In this document: piece after piece, positions 7,563 through 16,170 of the stretch | Numbering within the stretch: position 1 is the first letter of the stretch | How the letters are laid out: each line of letters starts with the position of its first letter | DNA from: Endozoicomonas arenosclerae | Lineage (GTDB): Bacteria > Pseudomonadota > Gammaproteobacteria > Pseudomonadales > Endozoicomonadaceae | Length of the DNA stretch: 46,295 bases | Reading direction: 5' to 3' | Assembly: GCF_001562015.1 (NCBI RefSeq) | Contig: NZ_LASA01000101.1 | Location: forward strand, 1-46,295 | Program-made: the position numbers and the translations under genes | Notes under the pieces: model-generated | Database searches by the model: none | What the model was told of the DNA's origin: nothing | Seen by the model: only the letters and a program-made list of their open reading frames with translations

Positions 7563-8891
7563 ATGCAAGGAAGATTCTATGACATTTATCAGGAAACCCT
7601 TTCTCAATGGAAAGCAGTGGTTGCCAGCTCGGTCGGAGGAATGCTGGAGTGGTACGACTTTGTTCTTTACGGTTATTTAGCTCCGATCATAGCTGCCCAT
7701 TTCTTCCCTTCTAGTAAACCTTTCCTTGCACAGCTAGCCACCTTTGGTGTGTTTGCCGCTGGTTTTATCTCTCGCCCGCTGGGCGGGTTGTTATTGGGGC
7801 ATATTGGCGATCGATACGGTCGAAAGCCGGTTTTATGGTTATCTGTCGTTTTGATGGGAGGATCTACCGTCGGAATTGGCTGTCTTCCTGATTTTGCTCA
7901 GGCTGGCATTCTGGCCCCCTTCCTTCTTGTGAGTTTAAGAACTATGCAGGGACTGTCCATTGGTGGTGAGTTTACTGGCTCAACTATTTATATGGCAGAA
8001 CTGGCCAGTACAAAAAACCGCGCCTACATGGCCAGCTGGCCTGAATTCGGGTGCCTTTGTGGTTTTCTGGCGGGCTCCGGTATTGGCACACTATTAACAG
8101 CCCTGCTCACCGAACCGGTAATGTACGAGTGGGGATGGCGGATTCCATTCTGGATAGGGGGAGGGATAGCCGTTTTTGGCGTATTAATCAGACAACACCT
8201 TTACGAGACAGAAGCATTTCTTTCCATTGAAAAATCCGGAGAAGTCCCAATCCTTCTTGCCTTTCGTCACTACTGGAAAGTTTTGCTGCAAATGATGTTT
8301 CTGGTCATGGCGAGCAATGTCAGCTCGATGCTAGTACTGATCTACTTCATTTCTACCTACGCCAAACACACCTCATTGGCCCAAAGCTATTGGGTCAGCA
8401 ATATTGGTTTAGCAATCACACTGATTATGACCCCACTCGGGTGTATGTTGTCTGACAAAATTGGACGCAAACCAGTTCTTTATATGGTCTCTGCCGGACT
8501 GCTATTTGGCAGTTTTCCCCTCTGGTGGATGCTTCATCAATCCAATGTCGTCTTAACCGCTGCGGGCATGGCCACGTTTTCAGTTCTGTTTGGTATTGGA
8601 CTTTCAGTCAGCACCGTCACGGTGATTGAACTACTGCCCACTGAGCTTCGCTGCAGTGGTGTTTCGGTAGGCTATAACTTGTGTCTTGCCTTGTTTGGCG
8701 GAACCACTCCAGTGATTGCTGTTTACCTCGTTCACAGCCATAACGATATCTATGCACCCGTTTATTATCTGGCTTTCGCCTCTACCCTGTCATGGATTGC
8801 AGCCTGGCTTGTTCCTGAAATGAATGGCAAACCTCTCTACACAAAACAGACTTTCCCGACCAGGCAAGGCAGGACCGACAAAACATCATGA
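7563..8891 (+). CDS. MFS transporter of the metabolite:H+ symporter (MHS) type
   Basis: A 442-residue inner-membrane protein with about 12 hydrophobic segments. SSVGGMLEWYDFVLYG at residues 20-35 and ISRPLGGLLLGHIGDRYGRKPVL at about 77-99 are hallmarks of the MHS branch (ProP, ShiA, KgtP, CitA). These import organic acids, shikimate, betaines or similar with protons. A second DKIGRKPVLY repeat begins the C-terminal half. The ATG at 7563 lacks a strong Shine-Dalgarno. It sits downstream of a shikimate-kinase-like gene and a perfect palindrome. A shikimate or dicarboxylate substrate is therefore possible but unproven. A degenerate kinase fragment abuts its 3' end. Confidence 0.85.
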   Translation: MQGRFYDIYQETLSQWKAVVASSVGGMLEWYDFVLYGYLAPIIAAHFFPSSKPFLAQLATFGVFAAGFISRPLGGLLLGHIGDRYGRKPVLWLSVVLMGGSTVGIGCLPDFAQAGILAPFLLVSLRTMQGLSIGGEFTGSTIYMAELASTKNRAYMASWPEFGCLCGFLAGSGIGTLLTALLTEPVMYEWGWRIPFWIGGGIAVFGVLIRQHLYETEAFLSIEKSGEVPILLAFRHYWKVLLQMMFLVMASNVSSMLVLIYFISTYAKHTSLAQSYWVSNIGLAITLIMTPLGCMLSDKIGRKPVLYMVSAGLLFGSFPLWWMLHQSNVVLTAAGMATFSVLFGIGLSVSTVTVIELLPTELRCSGVSVGYNLCLALFGGTTPVIAVYLVHSHNDIYAPVYYLAFASTLSWIAAWLVPEMNGKPLYTKQTFPTRQGRTDKTS

Positions 8892-9201
8892 GGCCAGAAA
8901 ATCACACCAGGAGCCTGTCGGACTTAAGCTTTCGAGCATAAATTTCAGTAGAACGAGTTAAATTATTGATGGATTCGTGCGAATAGTTGACCTATTTAAT
9001 CGAATTCATCGAATAATTTGGCCGTTCTTTCTGGAATTTAGGCCGAAATTTTCTTAAGTCCGACAGGCTCCTAGTGATGACTCGCTTGAAGAAAGGGTGA
9101 AACCGTAAAAGAAGTATGCCGATGTGGCTATTAACTGCTGGAAACTGGACCAGAGTAGACTTGCTTTTGAAATTATCAAGACAACTAAAGCCCTAATGTA
9201 A
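8892..9201 (+). pseudogene. Remnant of a second shikimate-kinase-like 3' end, split by a mobile repeat
   Basis: Bases 8893-8908 read PENHT and 9073-9201 read SDDSLEERVKP, stop, then KKYADVAINCWKLDQSRLAF and EIIKTTKALM, stop. This aligns residue by residue with SENQTIEDLFAERVKLYKKY and the following C-terminus of the intact kinase at 6905-7411. The fragment has an internal TAA at 9106-9108. It is interrupted between the ACC and AGT codons by the 164-bp repeat at 8909-9072. Only about the last 50 codons are present; the transporter gene occupies the place of the missing 5' part. This indicates a past duplication followed by decay. Confidence 0.8.
8909..9072. mobile_element. 164-bp MITE-like element with 20-bp perfect terminal inverted repeats
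   Basis: The ends AGGAGCCTGTCGGACTTAAG (8909-8928) and its exact reverse complement (9053-9072) enclose an AT-rich core without an open frame. The element lies inside a duplicated kinase fragment, so the insertion point is readable. The neighbouring bases are CCAG on the left and CTAG on the right. The end sequence is shared with the insertion sequence entering the window at 46050. That element probably supplied the transposase for this non-autonomous copy. Confidence 0.8.
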
Positions 9202-9206
9202 ACTTC

Positions 9207-10808
9207 ATGACAAATCCGTCGATGGAGTGGATATCACTTTTCACCGCTCCCAATGGATTCAATGTCATGGATGCTTCACGCTCAAAGCCTAATGCTGCGC
9301 CAGATCCTTTGCCCCTGATTGCTGATGATCCAGAACTGGTTTTTAAAGAAGATCACTTTGCGCTAGACAGTGTTCCTAACAGAATCCCCAAACCCGAGCA
9401 CAATACTCAACAGCAGAGAGTAATGCTTAAAGATAGAGTTATAGAGTCCACAGACCCTTGTGAATCGAGCTGGATGCAATCCCTGATCAGAGACCGTCTT
9501 CACCCCACTGAAGAAGGCACGAACAGAACACATAATGCAATAAAAACACAATTAGAAAACGCTCATATCGCTATTCATGACATCATCGCACGATACCCTG
9601 ACATGGAGAACGATGACCTTCTTTGTCTACAGGAGTTAGCCAATGAGCTTCCAACCATAAAGAGTCTGGACCGATTCACTGTTTTCGGTTTGAAATTTGC
9701 GCTGATGACAACGTTTATACATCAAAAATACCATTCCGGAATGCCTGATGACTATTATGGACTGAACTTCAGAAAGGGTACGACCTGCAGAAAGTTAGCT
9801 GAACTTAACTATGATTCGATGCTTCCTGGCCGAGCTCAAGGGAACAATGAAAGAAAGCCCCTTCTGGTTGAGCTCACACAATATGCACGTGAAGAAGCTT
9901 TTTTCAAAAATCCTTTCAGTCAATCAACCCACGGTACATTCAATCAAAAGCTCTATACCTGTATTAGAGAACTTCGTGACTTACTCAATATGGGACGCAA
10001 AAGGGAACTCGCCCTTCTACCCGTTTTCACACCAGTCAGCGTTGCTTTTACCGTCGAATCGGTACCGCACAGTTTACACACATTAAGTCTTTCCCCTGAG
10101 CCCTTCACTTCCCATGGAAAAATATCCCTGTCTCCTTCACTGCAGTTTCTGGTAGAAGCCCACTTTGCTTACCAGTTAGAGCACAATAAATACAGAGGTT
10201 TTAGTCGATGTCAGCCCTTCGAAGCAAATAGGGCTGAGCTTATGAAACGCTTCTGCGAAAGATACCGAGAGACAGACAGGGAGTACTGGCGTTGCTTACA
10301 GTTCACATTGCATTACTTGTTAACTGTAAAACAGTTCACTTACACAGCCCTCATAGAGGATCCAGAACTCGTACTTTCGGACATTTTTGAGAATAGAGCA
10401 GCTTTGAATTCCATACTGACCATCAGAGCCATGTGCACCCTGCAGGCTTTCTTCGAATTCTTGAAGGAACAGGAAACCCATGGCAGTGACAATCCTGAAG
10501 AGACCATGGCGCGTTTTCAGCTTTCAACACCTCAGAAAGATCTGGATCTAAAAGCTAAAGAACTGTTTGCATGGAGACAACTTGCTCAGGATAAAAATCC
10601 TGAAATTGCTGACATCCTGAATAAATCGACACTGGCCAAGTTGCTCAGAGATTCCAAAACTCAGGACATGGGATTTACGATGCTGGTTTCATACACTTAT
10701 GAACACGAACGGAAAGCTTTTCTTGATCAGATCAAAGAAAAACTGAAAAAGAAAAAGATGAGGAAACAAGATTTACCCGTTGAGTTCAGGCAACTGTATA
10801 AGTTTTAG
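9207..10808 (+). CDS. Hypothetical protein, 533 aa, no recognised family
   Basis: No known domain is recognised. The protein is soluble-looking, with no signal peptide or membrane segment. It is largely helical and charged, with a Lys-rich segment near the end (EKLKKKKMRKQ at about 512-522). The first 75 residues are Pro- and Asp-rich and probably disordered, as in some secreted effectors. The start is uncertain: ATG at 9207, 9222 or 9267 are all in frame and none has a strong Shine-Dalgarno. It lies directly after the decayed kinase copy and ends at a strong bidirectional terminator shared with petC. Lineage-specific role; function unknown. Confidence 0.6.
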   Translation: MTNPSMEWISLFTAPNGFNVMDASRSKPNAAPDPLPLIADDPELVFKEDHFALDSVPNRIPKPEHNTQQQRVMLKDRVIESTDPCESSWMQSLIRDRLHPTEEGTNRTHNAIKTQLENAHIAIHDIIARYPDMENDDLLCLQELANELPTIKSLDRFTVFGLKFALMTTFIHQKYHSGMPDDYYGLNFRKGTTCRKLAELNYDSMLPGRAQGNNERKPLLVELTQYAREEAFFKNPFSQSTHGTFNQKLYTCIRELRDLLNMGRKRELALLPVFTPVSVAFTVESVPHSLHTLSLSPEPFTSHGKISLSPSLQFLVEAHFAYQLEHNKYRGFSRCQPFEANRAELMKRFCERYRETDREYWRCLQFTLHYLLTVKQFTYTALIEDPELVLSDIFENRAALNSILTIRAMCTLQAFFEFLKEQETHGSDNPEETMARFQLSTPQKDLDLKAKELFAWRQLAQDKNPEIADILNKSTLAKLLRDSKTQDMGFTMLVSYTYEHERKAFLDQIKEKLKKKKMRKQDLPVEFRQLYKF

Positions 10809-10833
10809 GAAAATCAGAACGTTTGACAGGCAT

Positions 10834-10862
10834 AAAAAAACCCGGCTCAGGCCGGGTTTTTT
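10834..10862. terminator. Bidirectional intrinsic terminator between the 533-aa gene and petC
   Basis: AAAAAACCCGGC pairs with GCCGGGTTTTTT around a TCAG loop, giving a GC-rich stem with an A-run on one side and a T-run on the other. It lies 26 bases after the plus-strand gene and 15 bases after the end of petC on the minus strand, and can stop both. Confidence 0.9.
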
Positions 10863-10876
10863 CAGACAAGATCACA

Positions 10877-11632
10877 TCAGTGAATGTCCTTCCAGTACTC
10901 ACGCTTGAGCAGCAGAGAGACAATGAAGAGCAGAACCAGGAACAGCAGGACATAAATACCCAGTTGCTGGCGAGTCTGCTTCACAGGCTCTGCAGAGTAA
11001 GCCAGGAAGTTGGTCAGGTCATACATGGCCTGATCGTATTGGGCAGGTGTCATTGAACCCTTACGATCAGGATCAACCACCAGACCACAGATCTTTTCGC
11101 CAGTCAGAGGGTCACGCTCTGTTGGGCTAGCGCCCTGACAGCTGTCAATCTGGATGCCCTGAAGCTCCATCAGAACATGAGGCATACCTACATCAGGAAA
11201 TACCTTGTTGTTCACGCCCCAGGGACGCTTTGGATCTTCATAGAAAGTACGCAGGTAAGTGTATACCCAGTCGTCACCACGAACACGGGTCACCATGGTC
11301 AGATCCGGTGGTGCTGCACCAAACCAAACCTTGGCTTCATCCCTGCGCATGCTGTTCTCCATCAAGTCACCAATTCTGGCTGACTTGGGTACCAGGTTTT
11401 CCATCATCAGATCGTGCGGAATGCCAATATCGTCGGCTACACGCTCATAACGCTGGAACTTGGTGGCATGACAGGCCGCACAATAGTTCTGGTAGAACAT
11501 GGCACCACGCTGAAGCGATGCTTTGTCAGAAGGATCGGTCTCAATAGAGTCCAGAGGATAATCTGAACCACCCGCCGCATATCCGAACAAGGGAACCAGC
11601 GAAAACAACAGGGTAATTATTGCTTTTTTCAT
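10877..11632 (-). CDS. petC: Ubiquinol-cytochrome c reductase, cytochrome c1 subunit
   Basis: Cytochrome c1 of the bc1 complex passes electrons from the Rieske protein to soluble cytochrome c on the periplasmic side. From the ATG at 11632 the protein has 251 residues. It begins with a signal peptide (MKKAIITLLFSLVPLFGYAA), then the haem-binding CAACH at 51-55 and PPDLTMVTRVRG. A C-terminal membrane anchor LGIYVLLFLVLLFIVSLLL ends in KREYWKDIH. Upstream in-frame codons overlap petB and are not used. The petB stop and this ATG share one base (TAATG), so translation is coupled. It is the last gene of petABC and is followed by a strong terminator. Confidence 0.95.
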   Translation of the reverse strand: MKKAIITLLFSLVPLFGYAAGGSDYPLDSIETDPSDKASLQRGAMFYQNYCAACHATKFQRYERVADDIGIPHDLMMENLVPKSARIGDLMENSMRRDEAKVWFGAAPPDLTMVTRVRGDDWVYTYLRTFYEDPKRPWGVNNKVFPDVGMPHVLMELQGIQIDSCQGASPTERDPLTGEKICGLVVDPDRKGSMTPAQYDQAMYDLTNFLAYSAEPVKQTRQQLGIYVLLFLVLLFIVSLLLKREYWKDIH

Positions 11633-12864
11633 TATCCGGTCACCCTCTCCGGTACGGGTTTTGTTTTTTCCCATCGTGTATAGAACGGCATTAACAGGAA
11701 GAATGCGAAGTAAAACAGGGTGCAGATCTGGGCCAGCAGAGTATTTATCACGGTAGCCGGCTGAGTACCCAGCACGGTCAGGATGGCAAATACAATGGCG
11801 AACAGGAAGATGCCCACCTTGCTGATAATTCCCTTGTAGCGCCAGGATTTAACCGGGCTGCGATCCAGCCATGGTAATACAAACAGAATGGCAATAGCGC
11901 CACCCATGGCAATTAACCCACCCAGCTTCGAATCGATTGGACCAATATCAAAGGTAATCGCACGCAGGATGGAGTAGAACGCTCCCATGTACCAAACCGG
12001 AACAATCAGTGCAGGTGTTTTCAGCGGATCAGCCTGCTCAAAGTTAGGCGGCTCAAGGAAGAAGCCTCCCATTTCCGGGAAGAAGAAGATGACACTGCAG
12101 AACACAAACAGGAAGACAGCCACACCCACCAGATCTTTCACTGTGTAATAAGGGTGGAAAGGAATACCGTCCAGAGGTACACCGTTTTCGTCTTTCAGCT
12201 TCTTGATTTCAATACCGTCAGGGTTGTTGGAACCTACTTCGTGCAGGGCAATGATGTGCAGAACCACCAGTCCCAGAATAACGATGGGCAATGCCACAAC
12301 GTGCAGGGCAAAGAAACGGTTCAGGGTGATACCGGAAATCAGGAAGTCACCACGAATCCACTGCTGCAGGTCAGGACCAATAACAGGAATCGCACCGAAC
12401 AGGGAGATGATAACCTGGGCACCCCAGTAAGACATCTGACCCCATGGCAGCAGATAGCCCATGAAGGCTTCAGCCATCAGCGCCAGATAAATGGCCATAC
12501 CGAAGATCCACACCAGCTCACGAGGCGCACGATAAGAACCGTAAATCAATCCTCTGAACATGTGGAGATAGACGACAACAAAGAAGAAGGATGCGCCGGT
12601 TGAGTGCATGTAGCGAATCAGCCAGCCGTATTCCACATCACGCATGATGTATTCAACGGAAGCAAAGGCCTGTTCTGCACTGGGCACATAACTCATGGTC
12701 AGCCAGATACCGGTCAGCAACTGGTTAACCAGAACCAGCAGTGCCAGAGAGCCGAAGAAGTACCAGAAGTTAAAGTTCTTTGGTGCGTAATATTTACTGA
12801 GATGGTCTTCCCAGACCTGGGTGACGGGAAGCCTGGCATTGAGCCAATCCATGAAGTTGCCCAT
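11632..12864 (-). CDS. petB: Ubiquinol-cytochrome c reductase, cytochrome b subunit
   Basis: A 410-residue membrane protein with eight transmembrane helices, the quinone-binding core of the bc1 complex. Haem-ligand histidines lie in HSTGASFFFVVVYLHMFRG and in ALHVVALPIVILGLVVLH, each pair spaced for the two b haems. The Qo-site motif is PVWY instead of the mitochondrial PEWY, a variant known from other gammaproteobacteria. A C-terminal extension with extra helices (to ERVTG) matches proteobacterial cytochrome b. Its ATG overlaps the petA stop by one base and its stop overlaps the petC start by one base. Confidence 0.96.
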   Translation of the reverse strand: MGNFMDWLNARLPVTQVWEDHLSKYYAPKNFNFWYFFGSLALLVLVNQLLTGIWLTMSYVPSAEQAFASVEYIMRDVEYGWLIRYMHSTGASFFFVVVYLHMFRGLIYGSYRAPRELVWIFGMAIYLALMAEAFMGYLLPWGQMSYWGAQVIISLFGAIPVIGPDLQQWIRGDFLISGITLNRFFALHVVALPIVILGLVVLHIIALHEVGSNNPDGIEIKKLKDENGVPLDGIPFHPYYTVKDLVGVAVFLFVFCSVIFFFPEMGGFFLEPPNFEQADPLKTPALIVPVWYMGAFYSILRAITFDIGPIDSKLGGLIAMGGAIAILFVLPWLDRSPVKSWRYKGIISKVGIFLFAIVFAILTVLGTQPATVINTLLAQICTLFYFAFFLLMPFYTRWEKTKPVPERVTG

Positions 12865-13457
12865 TAAGCATTCTCCTCATCTTGACCGACAATGATCACG
12901 GCGTCGCTCTCAAAGCTATAAGGAGGCACTTCCAGATTGGTAGGTGCTGGAACGCCCTTGAATACACGACCCGCCAGATCGAACTTGGAACCGTGACATG
13001 GACAGTGGTAACCACCCTTCCATTCAGGATCAAATTCCATTGGCTTAACTTCAGGCATGTATTTGGGTGAACACCCAAGGTGGGTACAAAGACCAACCAG
13101 AATCAGGTACTCGTCCTTGACCGAACGGTACTCGTTTGCCGCGTACGCGGGCTGCTCTGACTTCTCGGACTTGGGATCTCTCAGCTTGTCGTCAAGAGAC
13201 CGGATATTATCCAGCATGGCCTGGGTTCGTCTTACCACAAACACAGGCTTACCGCGCCATTCAACTACGATCTGCTGTCCCGGCTCCAACTTGCTGAGGT
13301 TCACCTTCACAGGAGCACCAGCAGCCTTTGCTTTGGCACTGGGATTCCATGATTTGATAAAAGGTGTAGCGACCCCAACGGCTCCGGCAGCCCCCACCAC
13401 CGAAGTCGCAGCCACGAGAAAGCGGCGCCGGCTGTTATTTACGCCGTTGTCACTCAT
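12864..13457 (-). CDS. petA: Ubiquinol-cytochrome c reductase, Rieske iron-sulfur subunit
   Basis: A 197-residue Rieske protein. The N-terminus has a twin-arginine-type signal anchor (NNSRRRFLVAATSVVGAAGA), used to export the folded protein and hold it in the membrane. The 2Fe-2S ligands are in CTHLGC (Cys124, His126) and CPCHGS (Cys152, His155), with Cys129 and Cys154 forming the usual disulfide. It is the first gene of petABC, with one-base overlap into petB. A GGGGAG Shine-Dalgarno lies upstream of the ATG. The operon follows rpsI as in Pseudomonas, but about 500 bases separate them here. Confidence 0.96.
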   Translation of the reverse strand: MSDNGVNNSRRRFLVAATSVVGAAGAVGVATPFIKSWNPSAKAKAAGAPVKVNLSKLEPGQQIVVEWRGKPVFVVRRTQAMLDNIRSLDDKLRDPKSEKSEQPAYAANEYRSVKDEYLILVGLCTHLGCSPKYMPEVKPMEFDPEWKGGYHCPCHGSKFDLAGRVFKGVPAPTNLEVPPYSFESDAVIIVGQDEENA

Positions 13458-13898
13458 TTAACCTACTCTCCCCATCCAGGCAAATGCCCAATGACTTCTT
13501 TTAATTCACGGGTGGGATATTAGCAGGGAGTAAAAGAGATGCGTCTCTTATAAGAGAAAAGCCGTTTGATGACCTTTCCCCCGCCCCCCGATCAAAGCTC
13601 TGTCTGATTATTTGTCCCACCTTGGCAGCAATGCGTAATGATACTGGTTTTAGCTTCTATACAAAAGCCTTACATGAAGTTTTCCTGAACCTGAGAATCA
13701 ATCTCGCCAGTATCAAGGGCTCCACACCATGCATACCGCTCAAGCACAACCTGCGTAAGCTACCAGTAAACCGACTTATCCAGACGCTTAAATTACTGGC
13801 ACTTCCTATTCAGAAGTACCCTACATCCAGATACACTGACAACCGCACTCCAAAATAATTAATTCTGGTCGTCTACTTCAGTTTTCTGTTTTCCAGGC
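13458..13898. other. Intergenic region between petA and rpsI
   Basis: No convincing gene is seen. A 78-codon open frame on the plus strand (13622-13858) lacks a Shine-Dalgarno and family resemblance. A perfect palindrome TCTCTTATAAGAGA lies at 13544-13557, about 87 bases upstream of petA, and may be part of its promoter or an operator. Confidence 0.5.
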
Positions 13899-13929
13899 AA
13901 AAAAAAACGCCCGCATAAAGCGGGCGTTT
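13899..13929 (-). terminator. Intrinsic terminator of the rplM-rpsI operon
   Basis: On the minus strand AACGCCCGC pairs with GCGGGCGTT around a TTTAT loop and is followed by nine T residues. It lies 36 bases after the rpsI stop, a textbook terminator. Confidence 0.93.
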
Positions 13930-13964
13930 CTTGCAACAGCGCCTGATAACAGACGCCACTGACA

Positions 13965-14357
13965 TTAACGCTTGGAGAACTGTGGACGCTTACGTGCTTT
14001 ACGCAGACCCACTTTCTTACGTTCAACTTCACGAGCGTCACGAGTAACGTAACCAGCCTTGCGCAGGGTTGGGCGCAGGGTTTCGTCGTACTGCATCAAC
14101 GCACGAGTGATACCGTGACGGATAGCACCCGCCTGACCGGAACCACCACCACCAACAACGGTGATTTTGATGTCAAACTTTTCCAGCAGTTCAGTCAGTT
14201 CCAGAGGCTGGCGAACAACCATACGAGCGGTCTCACGACCGAAGTATTCGTCCAGACTGCGGCCATTGACAGAGATGCTGCCAGAACCAGATTTCAGGAA
14301 AACGCGAGCGGTAGAAGACTTACGACGTCCAGTACCGTAGTATTGAGTCACTGACAT
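13965..14357 (-). CDS. rpsI: 30S ribosomal protein S9
   Basis: A 130-residue protein matching S9 (uS9) end to end. It has [20 protein letters not shown] at the start, [33 protein letters not shown], and the basic C-terminal tail [11 protein letters not shown] that reaches the P-site tRNA in the 30S head. It follows rplM by 12 bases on the minus strand, the universal L13-S9 arrangement, and is followed by a strong terminator. Confidence 0.98.
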   Translation of the reverse strand: MSVTQYYGTGRRKSSTARVFLKSGSGSISVNGRSLDEYFGRETARMVVRQPLELTELLEKFDIKITVVGGGGSGQAGAIRHGITRALMQYDETLRPTLRKAGYVTRDAREVERKKVGLRKARKRPQFSKR

Positions 14358-14369
14358 AGCTACCCCCGA

Positions 14370-14798
14370 TTAAATGTCCAGTTTCTGTGGCTGTTGCGCA
14401 GTATGCGGATGCTCAGTACCGGCGTAAACTTTCAGTTTACGGTACATGTCGCGACCCAGAGGGCCTTTTGGCAGCATACCTTTAACAGCTTTTTCGATGA
14501 CCATTTCTGGCTTGTGCGCAATCAGCTTTTCAAAGCTGGCTGAACGCAGGCCACCAGGGAAGCCAGTGTGACGGTAATACATCTTGTTAGACGCTTTACG
14601 GCCAGTCACGTGAACCTTCTCAGCATTAACAACAACGATATAATCGCCAGTGTCGACATGCGGAGTGTATTCTGGCTTATGCTTACCACGCAGACGGGTA
14701 GCAATTTCGGTAGCCAGACGGCCCAGGGTCTTGCCTTCAGCGTCGACCACGAACCAGTCACGTTTTACTGTTTCTGGTTTTGCACTAAAAGTTTTCAT
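14370..14798 (-). CDS. rplM: 50S ribosomal protein L13
   Basis: A 142-residue protein, the same length as E. coli L13 (uL13). It begins [20 protein letters not shown] and contains [31 protein letters not shown] and [19 protein letters not shown]. The open frame extends 36 codons further upstream, but the ATG at 14798 matches the family start. It is the first gene of the L13-S9 operon; in E. coli the operon is repressed by L13 binding its own leader. The 165-base leader here could serve that role. Confidence 0.98.
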   Translation of the reverse strand: MKTFSAKPETVKRDWFVVDAEGKTLGRLATEIATRLRGKHKPEYTPHVDTGDYIVVVNAEKVHVTGRKASNKMYYRHTGFPGGLRSASFEKLIAHKPEMVIEKAVKGMLPKGPLGRDMYRKLKVYAGTEHPHTAQQPQKLDI

Positions 14799-14970
14799 TA
14801 AATTCGCCTCAATAGTATTGCTAATGCAACACCTGTTCTTACTTGGCCGCCCCTTACTGAATTCAGTACTTAAATCCGCACAGAAGTCCGCTCGGGGATG
14901 AAGCAAGGCTAATAGCTTCAGGCTACGACCTGCTCAAACATGGGGCGCTCAATTGGGAAACGGGAGCAGT

Positions 14971-14998
14971 ATTATATCGTCTGTTTACAGGAATGAAA
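14971..14998 (-). promoter_or_regulatory. Candidate promoter of rplM-rpsI
   Basis: On the minus strand a perfect TATAAT lies at 14976-14971, with a weak -35-like TTTCAT at 14998-14993 (16-base spacer). It would give a leader of about 165 nucleotides before rplM. The rest of the 14799-15125 gap shows no gene; it also holds the upstream region of tas. Confidence 0.45.
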
Positions 14999-15125
14999 CC
15001 CCTTTGTGACACATTACAGGGTTCATACGTACCAGCTAGTACAAATGTACATCTAAAGTCCTTGAGCCATCTTTAAAAGCAGCGTTATTCTCCCACTGGA
15101 ATCCAACCTCTGGAGCTTGATAACT

Positions 15126-16157
15126 ATGGAATACAGAAATCTGGGCCAAACCGACATAAAAGTGAGCGCCCTCTGTCTAGGTACCATGACCTGGGGCGAG
15201 CAGAATACCGAACAGGAAGCTTTTGCCCAGCTGGATCGTGCTGTGGACTATGGTATCAACTTTATTGATACCGCTGAGATGTACCCGGTCCCAGCCAGAG
15301 AAGAAACCTACACCCGCACCGAAGCCATTATTGGTAATTGGCTCAAGCAGCGCGGTAAAAGCAATGATCTGGTTATCGCCACCAAAATCTGCGGCCCAGG
15401 CCTGGATTATATGGATGGAGGTCGAATGATGACCCCCAAACATATCCATAAAGCCGTTGATGGCAGCCTCCAGCGACTGGGTCTGGAAACCATTGACCTT
15501 TACCAACTGCACTGGCCAGACCGTAACACTAACTTCTTTGGCAAACTGGGCTATATGCACCAGGATGGCTTTGATGGCACCCCCATCGAAGAAACCCTTT
15601 CCGCACTGGATGAACTGGTTAAAGCCGGAAAGATAAGACATTACGGCTTGTCGAATGAAACCCCCTGGGGCGTCATGGAGCATTTACGCCAGAGCGGTGA
15701 ACACAACCTTCCTCGTCCTGTGAGTATTCAGAACCCTTATAATCTGCTGAACCGTTCATTTGAAGTCGGACTGGCTGAAGTTGCCCACCGTGAGCAGGTC
15801 GGCTTACTGGCTTACTCACCACTGGGATTTGGCGTTCTGAGCGGTAAATACCTTGGAGGAGACAAGCCTGAGAAAGGGCGTATAACTCTTTATCCTCAAT
15901 ACCAGCGCTATATGTCAGCAGAATCCCAGAGAGCAACAGAAGCCTACATCAATCTGGCAAAAGAGTCCGGACTTGATCCGGCCCAAATGGCATTGGCCTT
16001 TGTTACATCCCGCTCTTTCCTGACCAGTAACATTATTGGTGCCACTACCCTGGAGCAACTGGAAAGCAATTTAAAGTCGAGTGAGTTGAACTTGTCTGAC
16101 ACTTTGCTGGAAGAGATTGAAAAAATTCACACTCTTCAGCCTAACCCTGCCCCCTGA
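15126..16157 (+). CDS. tas: Tas-type NADP(H)-dependent aldo/keto reductase
   Basis: A 343-residue TIM-barrel oxidoreductase matching E. coli Tas in length and motifs. It begins MEYRNLGQTDIKVSALCLGTMTWG. The aldo/keto reductase tetrad is visible: Asp48 and Tyr53 in FIDTAEMYP, Lys87 in VIATKICG and His129 in LYQLHWPD. The insertion after HWPDRNTNFFGKLGY is typical of the Tas/YajO branch. The natural substrate is not known; Tas was found as a suppressor of tyrosine auxotrophy. The ATG at 15126 with GGAG 12 bases upstream is preferred to the TTG at 15117, which lies too close to that site. Confidence 0.9.
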   Translation: MEYRNLGQTDIKVSALCLGTMTWGEQNTEQEAFAQLDRAVDYGINFIDTAEMYPVPAREETYTRTEAIIGNWLKQRGKSNDLVIATKICGPGLDYMDGGRMMTPKHIHKAVDGSLQRLGLETIDLYQLHWPDRNTNFFGKLGYMHQDGFDGTPIEETLSALDELVKAGKIRHYGLSNETPWGVMEHLRQSGEHNLPRPVSIQNPYNLLNRSFEVGLAEVAHREQVGLLAYSPLGFGVLSGKYLGGDKPEKGRITLYPQYQRYMSAESQRATEAYINLAKESGLDPAQMALAFVTSRSFLTSNIIGATTLEQLESNLKSSELNLSDTLLEEIEKIHTLQPNPAP

Positions 16158-16170
16158 ACCTCCTCTAACC

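Noticed and set aside
13622-13858. 78-codon plus-strand open frame between petA and rpsI
   Set aside because: No ribosome site, no family resemblance and a composition like non-coding sequence; it is more likely chance.
14799-14906. N-terminal extension of L13
   Set aside because: The family start is the ATG at 14798; the extra 36 codons are leader sequence.
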